From the NCBI GenBank assembly GCA_039811185.1, contig JBDHYF010000006.1, positions 62,001 to 126,000 of the forward strand: a stretch of DNA of 64,000 nt. Direction: 5' to 3'. Source of the DNA: JAEZDR01 sp039811185. Its GTDB lineage: Bacteria > Bacteroidota > Bacteroidia > Chitinophagales > Chitinophagaceae. Made by a program: the position numbers and the translations under genes. The notes beneath the pieces were generated by a model, which had not been told where the DNA came from, ran no database searches, and worked only from the letters and a program-made list of their open reading frames with translations. This document shows positions 60,838 through 64,000 of the stretch, piece after piece; position 1 is the stretch's first letter; each line of letters opens with the position of its first letter.

Positions 60838-61311
60838 ATGAAGGCAAAATTATCTTTAGTTGTGGTATTGTGTGTGCTGGCGTTTGGATTTATTACCATT
60901 TCGTCGTGCAAAAAGCAAACGATTAGTACAAAGCCCATCCTAACTTTCACAAGTATAAACGGAACCACTTTTGCAAAAGGAGATTTAATTGAAGTGAAGA
61001 TGCGGTTAACGGATAAAGAGGGCGATGTTTCTGAAACCGCTTTGATTTGGGAGAAAGTGTCGCTCCGAAACTGCATTAGTCTGATCGATACTTTTGCGAT
61101 GCCGGTAATACCAGAAACCAGAGACCTCGATGCTGAACTGAATTTTCCTGTTTATTACGATGCATCGCCGCCCGGCATCCCTTATCCCGCTTTCCCCGGA
61201 TGTATTACGCCGATTGATGACTCTGCCTACTTCCGTTTTTGGTTTACCGATAAAGCCGGCAACACCAGCGATACCGTTCAAACTCCTGTGTTTATTTTAC
61301 TGAAAAACTAA
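60838..61311 (+). CDS. Hypothetical lipoprotein
   Basis: A 157-residue predicted lipoprotein; the signal ends in ISSC (C24). The mature part is beta-rich with a single Ig-like or cadherin-like look (FTSINGTTFAKGDLIEVKMRLTDKEGDVS ... YFRFWFTDKAGNTSDTVQTPVFILL). Family not recognised. Its stop overlaps the next start as TAATG, so the two are coupled. Confidence 0.78.
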   Translation: MKAKLSLVVVLCVLAFGFITISSCKKQTISTKPILTFTSINGTTFAKGDLIEVKMRLTDKEGDVSETALIWEKVSLRNCISLIDTFAMPVIPETRDLDAELNFPVYYDASPPGIPYPAFPGCITPIDDSAYFRFWFTDKAGNTSDTVQTPVFILLKN

Positions 61312-62246
61312 TGAAGCGTATAAAGCAGGTTGTAAGCTTTATATTTTTTGGAAACGTTTTTTACGCCCTTTGCACTGTTGCGCTTTGCCTGGAAACCGCT
61401 GTGGTGGCGGGTTTGCCCTTTAACAGCATACTTTTTTATATTGTGTTAGCGGCAGCAACCTTATGTTTTTACGGCTTGGTTTATTACCTCTCCGGCCTCA
61501 AAATAAATCCGCAACTCATCGGGTTCGATTGGCAAAGCCGGGTGCTGTGGTATGCATCTCATCGAAAACTGATCGCCGCACTGCTTTGGATCGGTGCGCT
61601 CACGATACTCATCGGAACAATCGTTTATGTGGCGTCCTATCAGTCAAACCTCGAAAGCTTATCCGCTAAACACTATGCAGCCCTTGTGTTTTTTCCTGTG
61701 CTATCCGTTGCCTATTCATTTAATGTGTTGCCTTTCTCGCGGTTTAAAGTATTGCGTTCGGCGGGTGTGTTAAAACCTTTTATTCTTGGCTTTGCCTGGG
61801 CAGGATTTGTAACCGTTTTTCCGCTGATTGCGCTTCGGTTCGAAGGAAAGCTGAACGATCCCCATCAACTTGCAGCGGAATGGATGTTTGTACAAAACTT
61901 CATTTTTATATCACTTCTTTGTATTCTGTTCGACATTAAAGATGTAGATGACGATAAAAGAAGAAACCTTCGCACCATTCCGGTGCGCATCGGCGTTCAT
62001 AACACCATTTTTTTTGTTGTCGTTCCGCTCGTGGTCATTAATGTAGTGATGAAGTTTTTCTATTTTCAGCATCTTCCCGCCTTTTACGCAGCGGTGGCAA
62101 TAAGAACCGTTCCTTATATATTTTTACTGGCAATCGCCTTGCAGGTAAAACGTCCGAAGAGCACTTTGTTTTATCTTGCGGCAGTTGATGGCCTCATGCT
62201 GTTGAAAGCCGTTGCAGGAATTATCAGCATCATCATTTTAAAATAA
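61311..62246 (+). CDS. UbiA-like prenyltransferase-fold membrane protein, first Asp motif absent
   Basis: A 311-residue protein with about eight membrane helices. The second UbiA motif is clear, DIKDVDDDKRRNLRTIPVRIG (about 214-234). The first motif (NDxxDxxxD) is missing: the matching region reads YYLSGLKINPQLIGFDWQSR. So it may be an inactive or altered member of the UbiA superfamily. It follows a lipoprotein and precedes an M42 peptidase by 4 nt, less than 2 kb from the menaquinone operon. Confidence 0.75.
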   Translation: MKRIKQVVSFIFFGNVFYALCTVALCLETAVVAGLPFNSILFYIVLAAATLCFYGLVYYLSGLKINPQLIGFDWQSRVLWYASHRKLIAALLWIGALTILIGTIVYVASYQSNLESLSAKHYAALVFFPVLSVAYSFNVLPFSRFKVLRSAGVLKPFILGFAWAGFVTVFPLIALRFEGKLNDPHQLAAEWMFVQNFIFISLLCILFDIKDVDDDKRRNLRTIPVRIGVHNTIFFVVVPLVVINVVMKFFYFQHLPAFYAAVAIRTVPYIFLLAIALQVKRPKSTLFYLAAVDGLMLLKAVAGIISIIILK

Positions 62247-62250
62247 TATT

Positions 62251-63360
62251 ATGGCAAAAACCAAGAAGCAAAAAGGCAGCGTTTTGTTGTCGGAAAAAGA
62301 ATATCGTTTTTTAGAGCGCTACATTAATACTGCGTCGCCTGTAGGATTTGAGATGAGCGGCCAGAAGGTTTGGTTAGACTATTTGCGTCCGTTTGTAGAG
62401 AATACATTTGTTGATCCTTACGGCACTGCGGTTGGTATCATTAATGAGAAAGCCCCTTTTAAAGTTGTGATTGAAGCACATGCCGATGAAATTAGCTGGT
62501 TCGTAAATTATATTACCGATAAAGGACTTATTTACTTAAAGCGAAATGGCGGCGTTGACCCGCAGATTGCGCCGGCGCAGCGCGTATTGATACATGGAAA
62601 AAACGGACCGGTTAAAGCGGTTTTTGGATGGCCTGCAATTCACACACGTATCGGCGTTGACGTGAAAGACCCACAGTTAAAAATTGAGAACCTTTTTCTC
62701 GATTGTGGGGCAAGAAGTAAACAGGAAGTGGAAGATCTTGGAATTGAGGTAGGATCGGTTGTTACGTATCGGGATGGCTTTGAAGAACTTTCGAACGACT
62801 ATTTAATTGGTCGCGCTTTCGACAACCGGGTGGGTGGATTTATGATTGCACAGGTAGCTCGTTTAATTGCAGAAAATAAAGATAAACTGCCCTACTGTTT
62901 GTACGTTGTAAACGCGGTTCAGGAGGAGATAGGCCTTAGAGGAGCAGAGATGATTGCAAGGCGACTGAAGCCGGATGTTGCCATTATTACGGATGTTACG
63001 CACGACACCACAACGCCGATGATTAATAAAGTGCTGGAAGGCGATACCCAATGCGGTGGAGGACCTTCGCTCACCTTTGGGCCGGCGGTACACAATAAGC
63101 TACTTGGCTTTATCCGTGAGGTAGCAACGCAGCAAAACATTCAGGTGCAGATGCGTGTTACGAGCCGCAGTACCGGCACCGATACCGATAGTTTCGCTTA
63201 TGCAAACGATGGCTGCCCGTCGGCGCTCATTTCCATCCCGCTTCGGTATATGCACACCACTGTTGAGATGTTGCATAAATCTGACATTGAAAACACTATC
63301 AACTTAATGTATCGGACATTACTTGCGCTAACGCCAAAAACCAACTTGCGTTACCTCTGA
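62251..63360 (+). CDS. M42-family metallopeptidase
   Basis: A 369-residue cytosolic di-metal aminopeptidase/glucanase-like enzyme. Metal-site residues are H77 and D79 in EAHADE, D191 in RAFDNRVGG, the E225-E226 pair in VQEEIGLRG, D248 in ITDVTHD and the histidine in YMHTTVEM. The fold marker TASPVGFE is near the start. Starts 4 nt after the UbiA-like gene. Substrate unknown. Confidence 0.92.
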   Translation: MAKTKKQKGSVLLSEKEYRFLERYINTASPVGFEMSGQKVWLDYLRPFVENTFVDPYGTAVGIINEKAPFKVVIEAHADEISWFVNYITDKGLIYLKRNGGVDPQIAPAQRVLIHGKNGPVKAVFGWPAIHTRIGVDVKDPQLKIENLFLDCGARSKQEVEDLGIEVGSVVTYRDGFEELSNDYLIGRAFDNRVGGFMIAQVARLIAENKDKLPYCLYVVNAVQEEIGLRGAEMIARRLKPDVAIITDVTHDTTTPMINKVLEGDTQCGGGPSLTFGPAVHNKLLGFIREVATQQNIQVQMRVTSRSTGTDTDSFAYANDGCPSALISIPLRYMHTTVEMLHKSDIENTINLMYRTLLALTPKTNLRYL

Positions 63361-63399
63361 TTGAATACAGTATTTTAGCGCGTCATTTCAAATGGAGTG

Positions 63400-63927
63400 A
63401 TGCGCTTTATGTTTTTCAAAAAGTTGTATCGTACGGATAAACGCTGGTTTTATGTGGTGAGCCTCTTTGTGCTGTCACAACTCTTCATATTTTATAAACG
63501 AGGAGTAACGTTTGCTCCTTTTTACAACTTTGGCATGTATTCCGAACCCATTCTGCCGGCTGAAGAATATCATGTGTACCAGGTTTGGGTAGATGGGCAA
63601 ATGCTCAACTTCAATAATTTTTCACCTAAAAAAGCAGAGAAAATTTTATTGCCGGTTTACTGCTTCAGCGATCAGCCATGCAAGGAAAAATTCTTTAAAG
63701 ATGTAATTGTCCGGCTGTTGCCAAAAGCGGGAATTCATCCGGTGGAAGAACGTTTTCTTGCACATAAAAGCGAAGCGGATTTTTTAAATGAATACCGTGG
63801 CTATTTAGGGAGAACTTTGAACGTGGATTCCCAATCGATAGAAATTAAAAACGCCGTATACCGCTTCAGGAGCGGAAGGCTTCACTTTACATCCTACACG
63901 TCACTAACATCTGCGGTATGCCCTTAA
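63400..63927 (+). CDS. Hypothetical protein with one N-terminal membrane helix
   Basis: A 175-residue protein not matching a family I know. Residues 14-31 form a membrane helix (WFYVVSLFVLSQLFIFY) after a basic start, so the bulk probably lies outside the cytosol. Starts at GTG 63397, ATG 63400 or ATG 63409 are possible; I chose 63400. A -7-like TATTTTAG lies at 63371-63378. It overlaps the next start by 10 nt, which suggests coupling. Confidence 0.65.
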   Translation: MRFMFFKKLYRTDKRWFYVVSLFVLSQLFIFYKRGVTFAPFYNFGMYSEPILPAEEYHVYQVWVDGQMLNFNNFSPKKAEKILLPVYCFSDQPCKEKFFKDVIVRLLPKAGIHPVEERFLAHKSEADFLNEYRGYLGRTLNVDSQSIEIKNAVYRFRSGRLHFTSYTSLTSAVCP

Positions 63928-64000
63928 CAGAAAACATCCGCCGTAAACTATTGCTTGGTTATGTTGCAGCATTTTATCTGATTACAGCGTACAAGTTGGT
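63918..64000 (+). CDS. Start of a membrane protein gene, cut by window edge
   Basis: ATG 63918 opens a frame that stays open to the right edge (27 codons). The visible residues are basic and then hydrophobic (LLLGYVAAFYLITAYKL), as in the first helix of a membrane protein. It overlaps the upstream stop by 10 nt. Identity cannot be told. Confidence 0.5.
   Translation, partial: MPLTENIRRKLLLGYVAAFYLITAYKL

Overview
The window reads as chromosomal DNA from a Bacteroidota bacterium, most likely of the Chitinophagaceae/Sphingobacteriia type. The evidence is a PorP/SprF-family protein of the type IX secretion system, a DUF4294 protein, the alternative Bacteroidota GlmU-like enzyme, an Lgt with the Bacteroidota signature, a complete menaquinone cluster, many Sec/lipobox proteins, few Shine-Dalgarno sites, and repeated matches to the Bacteroidota -7 promoter element TAnnTTTG just upstream of starts. 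Gene density is high, most genes are housekeeping, and no phage, IS element or CRISPR array was seen.

Layout. 1-3 kb: end of a DUF4294 gene, a REP-like intergenic repeat, tpiA and a GlmU-like gene. 3-12 kb: serine hydrolase lipoprotein, aldo/keto reductase, an FkbM methyltransferase gene interrupted by an in-frame TAG, a FemAB-like protein, a large M1 metallopeptidase, and an exopolysaccharide-type sugar transferase with a Gfo/Idh oxidoreductase. 12-15.5 kb: a stand-alone receiver protein, tandem lipoproteins, a possible microprotein and a periplasmic-binding-like protein. 15.5-18.5 kb: guaA, plsC and ung on the minus strand. 18.5-20.5 kb: two tandem SRPBCC membrane paralogues and an S4 RNA-binding protein. 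20.6-24.6 kb: TrmH-type methyltransferase, glgX, a possible structured RNA and a di-haem cytochrome c. 24.8-27.3 kb: an overlapping four-gene signalling operon (small protein, multi-pass membrane protein, histidine kinase, NarL-type regulator).

27-39 kb: TPR protein, YdeI-like protein, M48 peptidase, plsY, prmA, a WbqC-family protein, PorP/SprF, a Lys-rich DUF6496 protein, a YihY/BrkB membrane protein and dnaE. 39-50 kb: NlpC/P60 lipoprotein, purL-hldD, cysteine desulfurase, phosphoglucosamine mutase, methyltransferase-lpxK-rnr, tRNA-Val(UAC) and pyrR. 50-53 kb: a secreted protein, a bacilliredoxin and lgt. 53-60 kb: menF-menD-menB-menA-menC-menE packed head to tail, with a LuxE-like acyl-protein synthetase converging on menE. 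60.8-64 kb: a lipoprotein, a UbiA-like membrane protein with one Asp motif missing, an M42 peptidase, a small membrane-anchored protein and the start of another membrane protein.

Themes that link genes are the cell envelope (GlmU-like, GlmM, LpxK, HldD, PlsC, PlsY, Lgt, NlpC/P60, sugar transferase) and respiration (menaquinone synthesis, cytochrome c). The items most worth a second look are the amber-interrupted FkbM gene with a promoter placed for the upstream ATG, the possible pseudoknotted RNA downstream of glgX, the sensorless four-gene signalling operon, and the two unusual proteins beside the menaquinone cluster. I saw no clear new defence or mobile system.
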